A stretch of DNA of 64,000 nucleotides, from NCBI RefSeq assembly GCF_000266905.1, contig NC_018027.1, forward strand, positions 310,001 through 374,000, in the 5' to 3' direction. The first letter of the stretch is position 1. Every line of letters starts with the position of its first letter. The DNA is from Mycolicibacterium chubuense NBB4 (GTDB lineage Bacteria > Actinomycetota > Actinomycetes > Mycobacteriales > Mycobacteriaceae). The translations under genes and the position numbers were made by a program. Shown here piece by piece: positions 1 through 8,339 of the stretch. The notes under the pieces were generated by a model. That model searched no databases and was not told where the DNA came from. It saw only the letters and a program-made list of their open reading frames with translations.

Positions 1-515
1 TGGCCCACGCCGCCGCCGGCCGACCGGTCCTCGGCATCTGCGGCGGTTTCCAGATGCTGGGCCGCACCGTCCGCGATCCCGCCGGGATCGAAGGTGCCGC
101 CACCGAGGTCGCCGGTCTCGGGCTGCTCGACATCGAGACGAATTTCGTTGCGCAGAAAGCACTCCGATTGCCCACCGGATCCTGGCTCGGTGCGCAGGCA
201 GCCGGCTACGAGATCCACCACGGCCGGATCTCGGTGGGCGCCGGTGTCGACGAGTTCCTCGGCGGCGCGCGGGCCGGTTCGGTGTTCGGGACGATGTGGC
301 ACGGCGCGTTCGAAGGGGACGAACTGCGGGTCCGCTTCCTGCGCGAAGCGCTCGGTCTCGAGCCGTCCGGCGTGTCCTTTCCGCGCGCCCGCGACGAACG
401 ACTCGATCTGCTCGGCGATCTCGTCGAACAGCACCTCGACGTCGAGGCCCTGCTCGCATTGATCGGACAGGGCCCACCCCGCGGCCTTCCGTTCCTGCCC
501 CCGGGTGCGCCGTGA
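1..515 (+). CDS. cobQ: Cobyric acid synthase CobQ, C-terminal part (5' end outside window)
   Basis: Only the glutamine amidotransferase (GATase_3) end of the enzyme is present, read in the frame beginning at base 3. CobQ amidates adenosylcobyrinate a,c-diamide at four side chains using glutamine and ATP. The triad nucleophile is visible in [10 protein letters not shown] (Cys codon at 39-41) and the His in [14 protein letters not shown]. The GICGG form fits CobQ rather than CobB/CbiA. The stop codon overlaps the GTG start of cobK by four bases, so the genes are translationally coupled. Assignment is firm from motifs; the N-terminal dethiobiotin-synthetase-like domain lies upstream of the window. 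Confidence 0.9.
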   Translation, partial: AHAAAGRPVLGICGGFQMLGRTVRDPAGIEGAATEVAGLGLLDIETNFVAQKALRLPTGSWLGAQAAGYEIHHGRISVGAGVDEFLGGARAGSVFGTMWHGAFEGDELRVRFLREALGLEPSGVSFPRARDERLDLLGDLVEQHLDVEALLALIGQGPPRGLPFLPPGAP

Positions 516-1252
516 GAATTCTGCTGCTCGGCGGAACGTCGGAGGCGCGGTCCTTGGCCGCGCTGCTGGCCGAGCACGCCGAGGTGACGACGTCGCTGGC
601 CGGCCGGGTCAGCCAACCGCGGCTGCCCGTCGGCGAGGTCCGCATCGGGGGCTTCGGCGGGGTGGACGGATTGCGATCGGCGCTTCGCGGCTTCGATGCG
701 GTGGTCGACGCGACGCATCCGTTCGCCAAGAACATCTCCGCCAACGCCGTCGCGGCGTGCACCGGCGGCGGCGTCCCGCTGCTGCGGCTGGAGCGGCCCG
801 GCTGGGCCGACCGGTCCCGACCGTCGTGGCGCTGGGTGGACACCCACGAGGACGCCGCCGCGGTCGCGGCCGGGCTGGGCCGTCGCCCGTTCCTCACGGT
901 GGGCCGCCAGGAGATCGCCCGCTTCGTGCCCGCGCTGCGCGGACACGCCGTGCTGGCCCGGGTCGTGCAGGCACCCGACGTGCCGCTGCCGGCGGCCTGG
1001 CGCCTCATCACCAGTCGGGGACCGTACGCGCTGCCGGGGGAGTTGGCGCTGATCGACGAGCACCGCGCCGACGTGCTGATCACCAAGGACTCCGGCGGCG
1101 AGCACACCTGGCCGAAGATGGAGGCGGCCGAGCAGCGGGCGCTTCCGGTGGTCATCGTGCGCCGCCCCGCTCGCGCCCCCGAACTCCCGACGGTGCACGA
1201 CATCGGCGAGGCGGTCGCGTGGGTGCGCGCCCTCACTACGATGTCCCGGTGA
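512..1252 (+). CDS. cobK: Precorrin-6A reductase CobK/CbiJ
   Basis: 246-aa NADPH-dependent reductase that converts precorrin-6A to dihydro-precorrin-6B in the aerobic cobalamin pathway. The N-terminus has the family pattern [10 protein letters not shown] (residues 3-12). Further conserved segments are [20 protein letters not shown] and ITKDSGG near residue 190. The length is normal. GTG at 512 is chosen because it overlaps the cobQ stop and places the nucleotide-binding strand right at the start. The gene ends by overlapping the GTG of cobU, giving a compact cobQ-cobK-cobU operon. Confidence 0.93.
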   Translation: MRILLLGGTSEARSLAALLAEHAEVTTSLAGRVSQPRLPVGEVRIGGFGGVDGLRSALRGFDAVVDATHPFAKNISANAVAACTGGGVPLLRLERPGWADRSRPSWRWVDTHEDAAAVAAGLGRRPFLTVGRQEIARFVPALRGHAVLARVVQAPDVPLPAAWRLITSRGPYALPGELALIDEHRADVLITKDSGGEHTWPKMEAAEQRALPVVIVRRPARAPELPTVHDIGEAVAWVRALTTMSR

Positions 1253-1773
1253 GGATCCTGGTGACCGGCGGCGCCCGGTCGGGCAAGTCGCGGCACGCCG
1301 AGAGCCTGCTGCACGACGCGGCACACGTCACCTACGTCGCCCCCGGCCGTCCCGCCGACGGCGGCGACCCCGACTGGGACGCGCGCGTGCGCCTGCACCG
1401 CGCGCGCCGCCCCGCGCACTGGCAGACCGTCGAGACCGCCGATGTCGCAACGGCTCTCGCGAACGGTGACGGTCCCGTCCTCGTCGACTGCCTGAGCACC
1501 TGGCTGGTGGCGGTGCTCGACCACGCCGATCTCTGGGACGCCCGCGCCGAGGACGTTCACGGCGTGATCGGCGCGCACGTGGACCGGTTCTGCGAGGTGT
1601 TCGAGACGGTAGCCGACGCGGTCGTGGTGACCAACGAGGTCGGCCTCGGTGTGGTGCCCGCGCACCGATCGGGCGTGCTCTTCCGCGATGCGCTCGGCGT
1701 CGTCAACCAGCGGGTCGCGGCGCTGTGCGACGAGGTGCACCTGGTGATCGCGGGGCGGGTGCTGAAGCTGTGA
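1249..1773 (+). CDS. cobU: Adenosylcobinamide kinase / adenosylcobinamide-phosphate guanylyltransferase
   Basis: 174-aa CobU/CobP. It phosphorylates adenosylcobinamide and transfers GMP to give the GDP-activated intermediate of nucleotide-loop assembly. The P-loop GGARSGKS is at residues 7-14. DCLSTWLV and [22 protein letters not shown] are family signatures, and the length is normal. GTG at 1249 overlaps the cobK stop. The stop codon lies only a few bases before the left end of the IS110 element. Without that element the 3' end would face bluB across about five bases. Confidence 0.94.
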   Translation: MRILVTGGARSGKSRHAESLLHDAAHVTYVAPGRPADGGDPDWDARVRLHRARRPAHWQTVETADVATALANGDGPVLVDCLSTWLVAVLDHADLWDARAEDVHGVIGAHVDRFCEVFETVADAVVVTNEVGLGVVPAHRSGVLFRDALGVVNQRVAALCDEVHLVIAGRVLKL

Positions 1774-1799
1774 CGCTCACTGGTGGACCATTGGTGGTG

Positions 1800-2000
1800 G
1801 ACAGGCGTATGTCTTGTCATGCACCCCGGGCTCGTCGGGTCACTGCCGGAGTGACCGAGTCGCCTCGTATGGGATGACCTCGCTGAGAGTTGCGGGGCCT
1901 GGCGGCCCGGGACGTGCAGATCGGCCATAGGGCTATGCGCCACGGCGGTTGTGCGACCGCCCGGAGCGCCTCAGTGAGCGACCGACCGTCACGTCCCGGA
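1800..2000 (+). ncRNA. Candidate IS110 bridge RNA in the left end
   Basis: The left end precedes the transposase on the same strand, where IS621-type bridge RNAs are encoded. Four short segments pair with the four expected DNA flanks. 1851-1855 GTGAC equals the left target (1770-1774). 1881-1889 CGCTGAGAG is the complement of the right target (3264-3272). 1926-1934 CATAGGGCT equals the element's right end (3257-3265). 1972-1978 CAGTGAG is the complement of its left end (1776-1782). A GGCGGT/ACCGCC hairpin (1944-1961) lies between the last two. The target pair comes before the donor pair, as in IS621. The transcript limits are approximate and expression is inferred. Confidence 0.6.
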
Positions 2001-2042
2001 CCGGAGTGCTTAATCCGTGGGCAGACGGAAGGAGCACTACTG

Positions 2043-3256
2043 ATGGAGGTTACGCCCACTTACGCCGGGATCGACTGGTCCTGGCAGCACCACGCGTTAT
2101 GCATCGTCGATGCTGCCGGGCGACGGGTTGAGGAAATCACCGTCGCGCACAGCAAGCCCGGCTTGGCCAAGGTGACGACATTGCTACACCGCCACGGCGT
2201 GGAGCGTGTCGGGATCGAGCGTGGCGATGGGCCGGTCGTCGAGCACCTGATCCGCGACGGGTTGGAAGTCGTGGTGATCTCGGCGCGGCAAGTGAAATCG
2301 CTACGCGCGCGGTATGGGTCGGCAGGCAACAAGGATGACCGGTTCGACGCCTTCGTGCTGGCCGATGCTTTGCGCACCGATCCCTACCGGTGGGCGGTCG
2401 TGCGTCCGGACAGCGACGCGACGGTGGCGCTTCGGGGCTTGGTCCGTGCACGCCAGGACCTCGTCGGACATCGAATTGCGGTGCATCACCAGCTGCTGGC
2501 GACACTGCAGCACCATTTCCCTGGCGCCATCGGCTTGTTTCACCAGCTCGACATACCGATCAGCCTGGCCTTTCTACGGCGGTTCCCCTGTGAAGCCAAA
2601 GCCGCCTGGTTGTCGCCGACCCGGCTGGCGCACTGGCTTCATGCCAACGGTTATTGCGGTCGCGCCACTGCCGAGGAACTCTTCACTCATCTGCACCAGG
2701 CCGCTACCGGCCATCTCAGCGGTGCCACTTCTGAGGCCGGCGAGCTGATCGTCCTGAGCTTGGTCGACCTACTCACCAGCATTCGCCAACGACAATCCGA
2801 ACTGGAAACCCGGATCAAAGAAGCCCTACTGGCTCACCCCGACGGCCCGATTATGCAGTCCCTGCCACGACTGGAGTCGTGCGCGCAGCCACCCTCCTCG
2901 CCGAGATCGGTGACTGCCGAGCCCGCTTCCCTGACGCCCAATCCCTGGCTGCCGCAGCCGGAGTCGCCCCATCAACCCGCCAATCAGGCAAGCACTGCAA
3001 CGTCACCTACCGCCGAGGCTGCAACAAACAACTACGCGCTGCGCTCATCGACTGGGCCCAAGACACCCCCCGCGCCAACACCTGGGCCCACGACACCTAC
3101 TACCGAGCCCGACAACGCGGCTGCCGCCATCCACACGCCGCACGCATCCTGGCCCAAGCCTGGACCAGGATCCTATGGCGCTGCTGGCACGACCACACCG
3201 CCTACAACCCCGAACTCCACGGCAGGCTCAACACCCTCGAAGCGGAGGCCGCTTGA
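2043..3256 (+). pseudogene. IS110 transposase/recombinase, frameshifted near 2870
   Basis: The N-terminal RuvC-like DEDD domain runs from ATG 2043 (YAGIDWSW, GIERGDG, DDRFDAFVLADALR). The C-terminal Transposase_20 domain follows in another frame from about 2873 (VRAATLLAEIGD, then PSTRQSGK with the presumed catalytic Ser codon at 2984-2986) to the stop at 3254-3256. The frames join after LPR at about 2870. The change equals loss of one base, or a -1 ribosomal shift after CTG 2871-2873, which would give the plausible LPRLGVVRAA. No classical slippery heptamer is seen, so mutation is more likely. Restored length would be about 404 aa, normal for the family. Confidence 0.8.
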
Positions 3257-3266
3257 CATAGGGCTC

Positions 3267-3917
3267 TCAGCGCAGCCGGTAGCGCTCCCGGTGCAGCACG
3301 TCCTCGAGCGAGGCCCGGGCGCGCCACCCGAAGCGTTCCAGGTCCGGAACGTCGGGCAGCTCGGTGACGGGACCGACGCACAACCACGCGACGGGCCGGA
3401 CGTGCGGTGGCATGCCGACCAGCGAGCGCAGGAAGTCCTCCTGGTAGAAGGACACCCACCCGACCCCGAGACCTTCGGATGTGGCTGCCAGCCAGAGGTT
3501 CTGGATCGCACACACCACCGAGTACAGGCCGGCGTCGTGGATGGCGTGCCGGCCCAGCACCCGAGGACCGCCGCGCGTCGGGTCGTATCCCACCACGATG
3601 CCCAGGCCGGATTCGCAGATGCCTTCGATCTTGATCCGCGCGAACACCTCGGCGCGCTCGCCGGTCAACTCTGCGGCGAACACGTCCCGCTCGCCCGCGA
3701 CGTGGTCACGGAAGGCGCGCAGTGTCTCGGGGGAGCGGACCAGAACGAAGTCCCACGGCTGTGACATGCCGACCGACGGGGCGGCATGCGCGGCGAGCAG
3801 CACCCGTTCGAGCACCTCGTCGGCCACCGGCACTCCGGTGAACTCGCGACGGGTGTCGCGTCGCCGGTTGATGATGTCGTAAAGCGCTGCGGCCCCGGTG
3901 GATTGGGTGTCGGTCAC
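3267..3917 (-). CDS. bluB: 5,6-dimethylbenzimidazole synthase BluB
   Basis: 216-aa nitroreductase-fold flavoenzyme that cleaves FMNH2 with oxygen to make the lower ligand of cobalamin. Conserved features are RRDTRREFTGVPV near residues 20-33, APSVGMSQPWDF, and GVGWVSFYQEDFLR near residue 165. The length matches the family. GTG at 3917 overlaps the cobM stop by four bases, so the two are one transcription unit. The orthologue in M. tuberculosis would be Rv0306. The 3' end is intact despite the IS110 element directly downstream. Confidence 0.92.
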   Translation of the reverse strand: MTDTQSTGAAALYDIINRRRDTRREFTGVPVADEVLERVLLAAHAAPSVGMSQPWDFVLVRSPETLRAFRDHVAGERDVFAAELTGERAEVFARIKIEGICESGLGIVVGYDPTRGGPRVLGRHAIHDAGLYSVVCAIQNLWLAATSEGLGVGWVSFYQEDFLRSLVGMPPHVRPVAWLCVGPVTELPDVPDLERFGWRARASLEDVLHRERYRLR

Positions 3918-4705
3918 CGCAACCCCTCGGTCGTCTTCACCGAACGGTCCCGTCGCGGGTCGTAGAGGTAACTCTCGCCGGCGTCGGGGTCCGCTGCGTC
4001 CGCCAGCGCGCGTCCCACCAGGATCACCGCGGCCTGGCGCAGGCCGGCGGCCTCGACCGCGTCGGCGATGTCCCGCACCGTGCCGCGCAGCACCCGCTCC
4101 TGCGGCTGCGAGGCGCGGTAGACGACCACGACCGGACAGTCGGGCCCGTAGTCGGGAGCCAGTTCGGTCATCAGCTCGCGTATCCGGGTGATGGCCAGAT
4201 GCAGCACGAGCGTGGCGCCGGTCGCGGCAAAAGCCTTGAGCGACTCCGCTTCCGGCATCGCGGTCGACCGCTGCCGGGTGCGGGTCAGGACGACCGACTG
4301 CGCGACGAGCGGAACCGTGAGCTCGCGGCCGACCCGCGCTGCGGCGGCCGCATAGGCGGGCACCCCCGGGGTCACCTGCCACGGCACCGCTGCGGCGTCG
4401 AGGCGGCGGGTCTGCTCCGAGAGCGCCGAGTACACCGACGGATCCCCCGAGACCAGGCGCACGACCCGACGGCCGGCGCGATGACCGTCGATCAGGCGCG
4501 CGACGATCGCATCGAGATCCAACGGTCCGGTGTCGACGAGTTCGGCGCTCGGCGAGCAGTGGGCGAGCACGTCGGGATCGAGGTAGCTGCCCGGATAGAG
4601 CACGACGTCGGCCGTGCTCAGCAGGCGTGCGGCGCGCACGGTCAGCAGATCCGCGGCACCGGGACCGGCACCGACGAACTGCACGGCCGCGGGTTCGTCG
4701 TCCAT
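3914..4705 (-). CDS. cobM: Precorrin-4 C11-methyltransferase
   Basis: 263-aa SAM-dependent tetrapyrrole methylase that adds the C-11 methyl group to precorrin-4. It starts with the family motif VQFVGAGPGAADLLTVRA. Further motifs are VVLYPGSYLD, VVRLVSGDPSVYSAL and VTPGVPAYAAAAA. ATG 4705 gives the expected length. It is the first gene of the cobM-bluB pair, which faces cobQ-cobK-cobU. A 65-bp palindromic repeat lies just upstream, between it and the end of the LacI gene. Confidence 0.93.
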   Translation of the reverse strand: MDDEPAAVQFVGAGPGAADLLTVRAARLLSTADVVLYPGSYLDPDVLAHCSPSAELVDTGPLDLDAIVARLIDGHRAGRRVVRLVSGDPSVYSALSEQTRRLDAAAVPWQVTPGVPAYAAAAARVGRELTVPLVAQSVVLTRTRQRSTAMPEAESLKAFAATGATLVLHLAITRIRELMTELAPDYGPDCPVVVVYRASQPQERVLRGTVRDIADAVEAAGLRQAAVILVGRALADAADPDAGESYLYDPRRDRSVKTTEGLR

Positions 4706-4764
4706 CGCTCCGAGAGTGTAGGCCAGCGAGCTGGGACGTCACGGCCCGGCACGTCCCCCCACCC

Positions 4765-4829
4765 CCGCCGAACTTGCATTCCACGCGCGCGTTTCCCGAA
4801 ATCGAGCACGCGGAATGCAATTTCGGCGG
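4765..4829. repeat. Palindromic intergenic repeat, copy 1
   Basis: A 65-bp imperfect palindrome. The left arm is CCGCCGAACTTGCATTCC and the right arm GGAATGCAATTTCGGCGG, with a GC-rich centre containing ACGCG and CGCGG. It lies between the stop of the LacI gene (4830) and the start of cobM. It could form a strong hairpin and act as a terminator for the LacI gene. It belongs to a family with copies at 10256, 11334 and 19856. Confidence 0.85.
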
Positions 4830-5873
4830 TCAGTAATGGGGTGGTGCCGTCGTCCCGCGGACGATCAGCGTCGGCTCCAGGACGACGTCGGCCGCCCGGG
4901 ACGGTCCCTCGACCAGCATCTGCACCGCGAGCTCGACCGCGGTGCGGGCGATCTCCGGAGCGTCCTGATGGATGGTGGTCAGGTCGATGCGGGGATTCTC
5001 CGACAGCCGGCTGTCGTCGTATCCGACGAGCGACACCTGACCGGGAACGTCGACCCCGGCTCGGGTGAAGACGTCGAGGATGCCCAGGGCGCAGCGGTCG
5101 TTGCCGGCCAGCACCGCCGTCGGCAGCGTGGGTTTGTCGAGCATCATCCGCGCCGCGGTGGCGCCGGCGTCTTCGTTGTGGGCGCCGGGGATGACGGTGA
5201 TCTCGTCGGCCAGCCCGTGCGCGCGCATGGCGGTCTTGTACGCCCGCGACCGGTCAGCCGAACCGGGATCGGTGCCGCCGTCGACATGGTGGATGACGCT
5301 GTGGCCCAAGCCCACCAGGTAATCGACCGCTTGCCGAATTCCCTTGGCGTCGTTGGTGCGTACGGTCGACAACGGGTCCTCAGCGTGCACCCCGGGGAGC
5401 CGGCGGCATGCGACCACGACCGGCACCCGGGCGGCCACCGTGCGGAAGAAGTCCGCGTCGGCATTCGGACCGAGCAGGATCAGCGCGCCGCACCGGTGGC
5501 TGAGCAGCGAGTCGACGACGGTCGCCTCCGTGCGGTCGGGCAGATTGGCCGACAGCAGTACCTCGTAGCCGAGGTGTTCGGCGGCGGGATAGATGTGCGT
5601 GACGAGTTCGGACTGGAACAGCTGCCGCACATCGGTCATCACGCCGAGCGTGCGGCTGCGGCCCTGTGCGAGGAGCCGGGCCGCGGAGTCCGGCCGGTAG
5701 CCGATCTCCTCGGCGATCGCCAGCACTCGCTGCCGCGTCTCCTCACTGGCCCCCGGTTTGCCGTCGAGGATGAACGACACCAGCGTGCGGGAGACCCCCG
5801 CACGTGCGGCGACGTCGGCCATCGTGGGACGTCGCGACGCGTCGGGGGGACGCCGTCGTCTCGGGGTGCTCAC
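4830..5873 (-). CDS. LacI-family transcriptional regulator of the inositol/sugar operon
   Basis: 347-aa repressor. The helix-turn-helix is at the N-terminus (PTMADVAARAGVSRTLVSFIL, about residues 16-36). The hinge helix follows, then a periplasmic-binding-like effector domain (GALILLGPNAD, VSLVGYDDSRLSENPRIDLTTI). GTG at 5873 is preferred over upstream starts because a good ribosome site (AAGGAAG) precedes it and the HTH lies close to the N-terminus. It is divergent from the sugar transporter gene, and a palindromic operator lies between them, so it probably represses that operon until a sugar or cyclitol binds. The exact ligand cannot be read from sequence. Confidence 0.88.
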   Translation of the reverse strand: MSTPRRRRPPDASRRPTMADVAARAGVSRTLVSFILDGKPGASEETRQRVLAIAEEIGYRPDSAARLLAQGRSRTLGVMTDVRQLFQSELVTHIYPAAEHLGYEVLLSANLPDRTEATVVDSLLSHRCGALILLGPNADADFFRTVAARVPVVVACRRLPGVHAEDPLSTVRTNDAKGIRQAVDYLVGLGHSVIHHVDGGTDPGSADRSRAYKTAMRAHGLADEITVIPGAHNEDAGATAARMMLDKPTLPTAVLAGNDRCALGILDVFTRAGVDVPGQVSLVGYDDSRLSENPRIDLTTIHQDAPEIARTAVELAVQMLVEGPSRAADVVLEPTLIVRGTTAPPHY

Positions 5874-5900
5874 GGGGCGCTTCCTTCGGGCAAGTGACGG

Positions 5901-5930
5901 TTGACACATTCGTGTGACGCGGTTCATAGT
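5901..5930 (+). promoter_or_regulatory. Probable sigma-70-type promoter for the transporter operon
   Basis: TTGACA at 5901-5906 is a perfect -35 box. CATAGT at 5925-5930, 18 bases later, is a fair -10 box. Transcription would begin at about 5937, at the edge of the palindromic operator, which is ideal for repression by a LacI protein. Predicted from consensus only. Confidence 0.55.
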
Positions 5931-5937
5931 AGACCTC

Positions 5938-5961
5938 ACGCGCGTTACTAACGCGCGTTAG
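5938..5961. promoter_or_regulatory. LacI-type operator
   Basis: CTAACGCGCGTTAG (5948-5961) is a perfect 14-bp palindrome with a central CG, typical of LacI-family sites. ACGCGCGTTA occurs twice in direct order (5938-5947 and 5951-5960), 13 bp apart. The site overlaps the expected transcription start of the transporter gene and lies 75 bp upstream of the regulator start, so it could control both directions. Confidence 0.7.
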
Positions 5962-5981
5962 TCCGAGAAACGAGGTACCCG

Positions 5982-7424
5982 GTGTCCGTCCAAGCCCAGC
6001 AGGCCAGAGCCGATGGCTCCTCGCGCAAGCGCTCGTCGCAGGGCCGCTTCCTGACCAGGCTCACCGTCATCGCCACCCTCGGTGGCCTGCTGTTCGGCTA
6101 CGACACCGGCGTCATCTCCGGCGCGCTGCTGTACATGAAGGACGACCTGAACCTGTCGGCGTTCGGCGAGGCCACGGTGGTCAGCTCGCTGCTGTTCCCC
6201 GGCGCCGCGTTCGGCGCGCTGTTCGGCGGCCGCGTCGCCGATCGCATCGGCCGCAAGCGCAGCCTGCTGGCGTGCGCGGGGCTCTTCCTCGTCGGCGCGG
6301 TCGGCTGTGCGCTGGCGCCCGACGTCGAGATCATGGTCGCCGCCCGCATCATTCTCGGCCTCGGTGTCGGGGCCGCGGCGGTCACCTGCCCGCTGTACCT
6401 GGCCGAGATGGCGCCCGCCGACCGGCGCGGCCGCATGGTCACGATCAACGAATTGATGATCGTGACCGGCCAGATGCTCGCCTTCGCCGTCAACGCTCTG
6501 CTCGACCACGTCATCGGTGACCCGCACGTGTGGCGCACCATGCTCGCCGTCGCCACCGTGCCCGCGGTCGCGCTGCTGCTCGGCATGTTCGCGCTGCCGG
6601 ACTCCCCACGCTGGTACGCCCTGAAGAACCGGATGCCGGAGGCGCGGAAGGTCCTGGCGCTCAGCCGAACCCCCGCAGAAGCGCAGGCCGAGTACGCGAT
6701 CGTCGTCGACCACACCAGCCACATGCTCAAGACCACCAGCACGCCGTTCTCGGTCATCCGCGACGTGCCGTGGATCCGGCGCGTGGTGCTGATCGGCTGC
6801 GGGCTGGCGATCGTGCAGCAGGCCACCGGCATCAACACGGTCAACTACTACGCGCCGACGATCCTGGAACAGAGCGGCCTCGGGGTCAGCGCGGCGCTGG
6901 TCGCCACCATCGCCGTCGGCGTCACGTCGGTGATCACCACGATCATCGGCATCGTCCTGCTGGGTTTCGTCGGGCGCCGCACGATGCTGCTGATCGGCTT
7001 CGCCGGCGTCGCCGCGTCGCAAGCCGTGCTGGCCGCCACCTTCCTGCTGCCGGCCTCGACACTGCGCAGTTACGTGATCCTCGCGTGCATGGTGGCATTC
7101 GTGGCGTTCGTGCAGATGTTCATCGGGACCTGTGTGTGGCTGCTGCTGTCGGAGATCTTCCCGCTGTCGGTGCGCGGGTTCGCGATGGGCATCGCGGTGT
7201 TCGTGCTGTGGTGCACCAACGCCGTCATCTCGTTCCTGTTCCCCCTGCTCAACAACACGCTCGGGTCCACCGGGACGTTCGCACTGTTCGTCCTCGTCAA
7301 CGTCGCGTCGTGGATCTTCGTTCACCGCTTCGTGCCCGAGACCAAAGGAACCACCCTCGAGCAGCTCGAGGAACGCCTGGAGGCCGAGGGCAACACGTCA
7401 CTACTCGAAAGGACCCCTGCATGA
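5982..7424 (+). CDS. MFS sugar/myo-inositol transporter (IolT-like)
   Basis: 480-aa sugar-porter-family proton symporter with about 12 membrane segments. Family signatures are GYDTGVISG (residues 39-47), GGRVADRIGRKR, PDSPRWY and the C-terminal PETKGTTLEQLEERL. GTG 5982 is preceded by a weak purine-rich ribosome site. It is the first gene of an operon; its stop overlaps the next ATG. The IolG-like dehydrogenase and TIM-barrel genes downstream favour an inositol or related cyclitol as substrate, but another sugar is possible. Confidence 0.85.
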   Translation: MSVQAQQARADGSSRKRSSQGRFLTRLTVIATLGGLLFGYDTGVISGALLYMKDDLNLSAFGEATVVSSLLFPGAAFGALFGGRVADRIGRKRSLLACAGLFLVGAVGCALAPDVEIMVAARIILGLGVGAAAVTCPLYLAEMAPADRRGRMVTINELMIVTGQMLAFAVNALLDHVIGDPHVWRTMLAVATVPAVALLLGMFALPDSPRWYALKNRMPEARKVLALSRTPAEAQAEYAIVVDHTSHMLKTTSTPFSVIRDVPWIRRVVLIGCGLAIVQQATGINTVNYYAPTILEQSGLGVSAALVATIAVGVTSVITTIIGIVLLGFVGRRTMLLIGFAGVAASQAVLAATFLLPASTLRSYVILACMVAFVAFVQMFIGTCVWLLLSEIFPLSVRGFAMGIAVFVLWCTNAVISFLFPLLNNTLGSTGTFALFVLVNVASWIFVHRFVPETKGTTLEQLEERLEAEGNTSLLERTPA

Positions 7425-8326
7425 GCACCATTCGCGTCGGCTCCGCACCCGACTCATGGGGTGTGTGGTTTCCCGACGATCCGCAGCAGACTCCCTACCA
7501 CCGCTTCCTCGACGAGGTCGCCGAGTCCGGTTACGAGTGGATCGAGCTGGGCCCGTACGGTTACCTGCCCACCGATCCGGAGAGGCTGGTCGAGGAGCTC
7601 GGCTCGCGTGGGCTGAAGCTCTCGGCGGGAACGGTTTTCGAGCATCTGCACCAGGATCATTCCTGGGATGCGGTGTGGGGCCAGATCGAGGACGTCGCCC
7701 GGTTGACCGCCGCGGTCGGCGGCAAGCACGTCGTCGTCATCCCCGAGATGTGGCGCGACCCGTCCACCGGCGCGGTGCTCGAGGACCGCAACCTCACCCC
7801 CGAGCAGTGGCGCAAGAAGACCCAGGGGATGAACGAACTCGGCAAGGCGATGTTCGAGAAGTACGGCGTCCGAGCGCAATACCACCCGCACGCCGACAGC
7901 CACGTCGACACCGAGGAGAACGTCTACCGTTTCCTCGACGGCACCGACGGCGAGTTCGTCAACCTGTGCCTGGACACCGGCCACATCTCCTACTGCGGCG
8001 GCGACAACATCGCGATCATCCGGCGAGCGCCCGAGCGCATCGGCTACCTGCACCTCAAGCAGGTCGATCCCGAGGTGCGCGCCAAGGTCGAGGCCGAGGA
8101 CCTGCCGTTCGGCGAGGCGGTCAAGCTCGGCGCGATGACCGAGCCGCCCCGCGGAATCCCGGACATGCCGCCGCTTCTCGCCGAGATCGAGAGCCTCGGC
8201 ATCGACGTGTTCGCGATCGTCGAGCAGGACATGTACCCCTGTGAGGTCGACGCTCCACTGCCCATCGCCCAGCGCACCCGGAAGTACCTCGGGTCGTGCG
8301 GCGTCCCGTCCGTCACGTTCAGTTAG
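7421..8326 (+). CDS. Sugar phosphate isomerase/epimerase-like TIM-barrel protein (IolE-like)
   Basis: 301-aa AP-endonuclease-2/xylose-isomerase-like TIM barrel. It starts GSAPDSWGVWFP, with metal-binding-type segments VVVIPEMW, AQYHPHADSHV, NLCLDTGHISYCGGD and IGYLHLKQVDP. Proteins of this type in inositol operons act as 2-keto-myo-inositol dehydratase (IolE) or as related epimerases. The ATG at 7421 overlaps the transporter stop. Two more distant relatives follow in the same operon, so the exact reaction is uncertain. Confidence 0.78.
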   Translation: MSTIRVGSAPDSWGVWFPDDPQQTPYHRFLDEVAESGYEWIELGPYGYLPTDPERLVEELGSRGLKLSAGTVFEHLHQDHSWDAVWGQIEDVARLTAAVGGKHVVVIPEMWRDPSTGAVLEDRNLTPEQWRKKTQGMNELGKAMFEKYGVRAQYHPHADSHVDTEENVYRFLDGTDGEFVNLCLDTGHISYCGGDNIAIIRRAPERIGYLHLKQVDPEVRAKVEAEDLPFGEAVKLGAMTEPPRGIPDMPPLLAEIESLGIDVFAIVEQDMYPCEVDAPLPIAQRTRKYLGSCGVPSVTFS

Positions 8327-8339
8327 GAGCCGAAAAGCC

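Larger units (their letters stand above)
1778..3265 (+). mobile_element. IS110-family insertion sequence (about 1,488 bp)
   Basis: An IS110-type transposase gene with a 265-nt non-coding left end and almost no non-coding right end, as in the IS110 group. Ends are inferred: CT at 1776-1777 and CT at 3264-3265 would be the duplicated core dinucleotide. Joining the flanks across one CT restores a site where the cobU stop and the bluB stop are five bases apart. There are no terminal inverted repeats, as expected for this family. Both neighbouring genes keep intact stop codons. The boundaries are supported by guide-like matches in the left end but not by an empty-site comparison. Confidence 0.75.

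Noticed and set aside
1890..2042. In-frame extension of the IS110 transposase upstream of ATG 2043
   Set aside because: It would run through the region carrying the guide-like segments and lacks any conserved residue; ATG 2043 begins the known RuvC-like domain.
1774..4764. Cobalamin riboswitch near the cob genes
   Set aside because: No B12-box-like conserved segment was recognised in the short gaps; the upstream region of the cobQ operon is outside the window.
3267..4820. Single 517-aa minus-strand frame covering bluB and upstream sequence
   Set aside because: Only the part from GTG 3917 has BluB motifs; the rest is the shadow of cobM in another frame.
5958..7325. Long minus-strand frame opposite the MFS transporter
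   Set aside because: Gln/Asp/Arg-rich shadow produced by GC-rich third positions; the plus strand has clear sugar-porter motifs.
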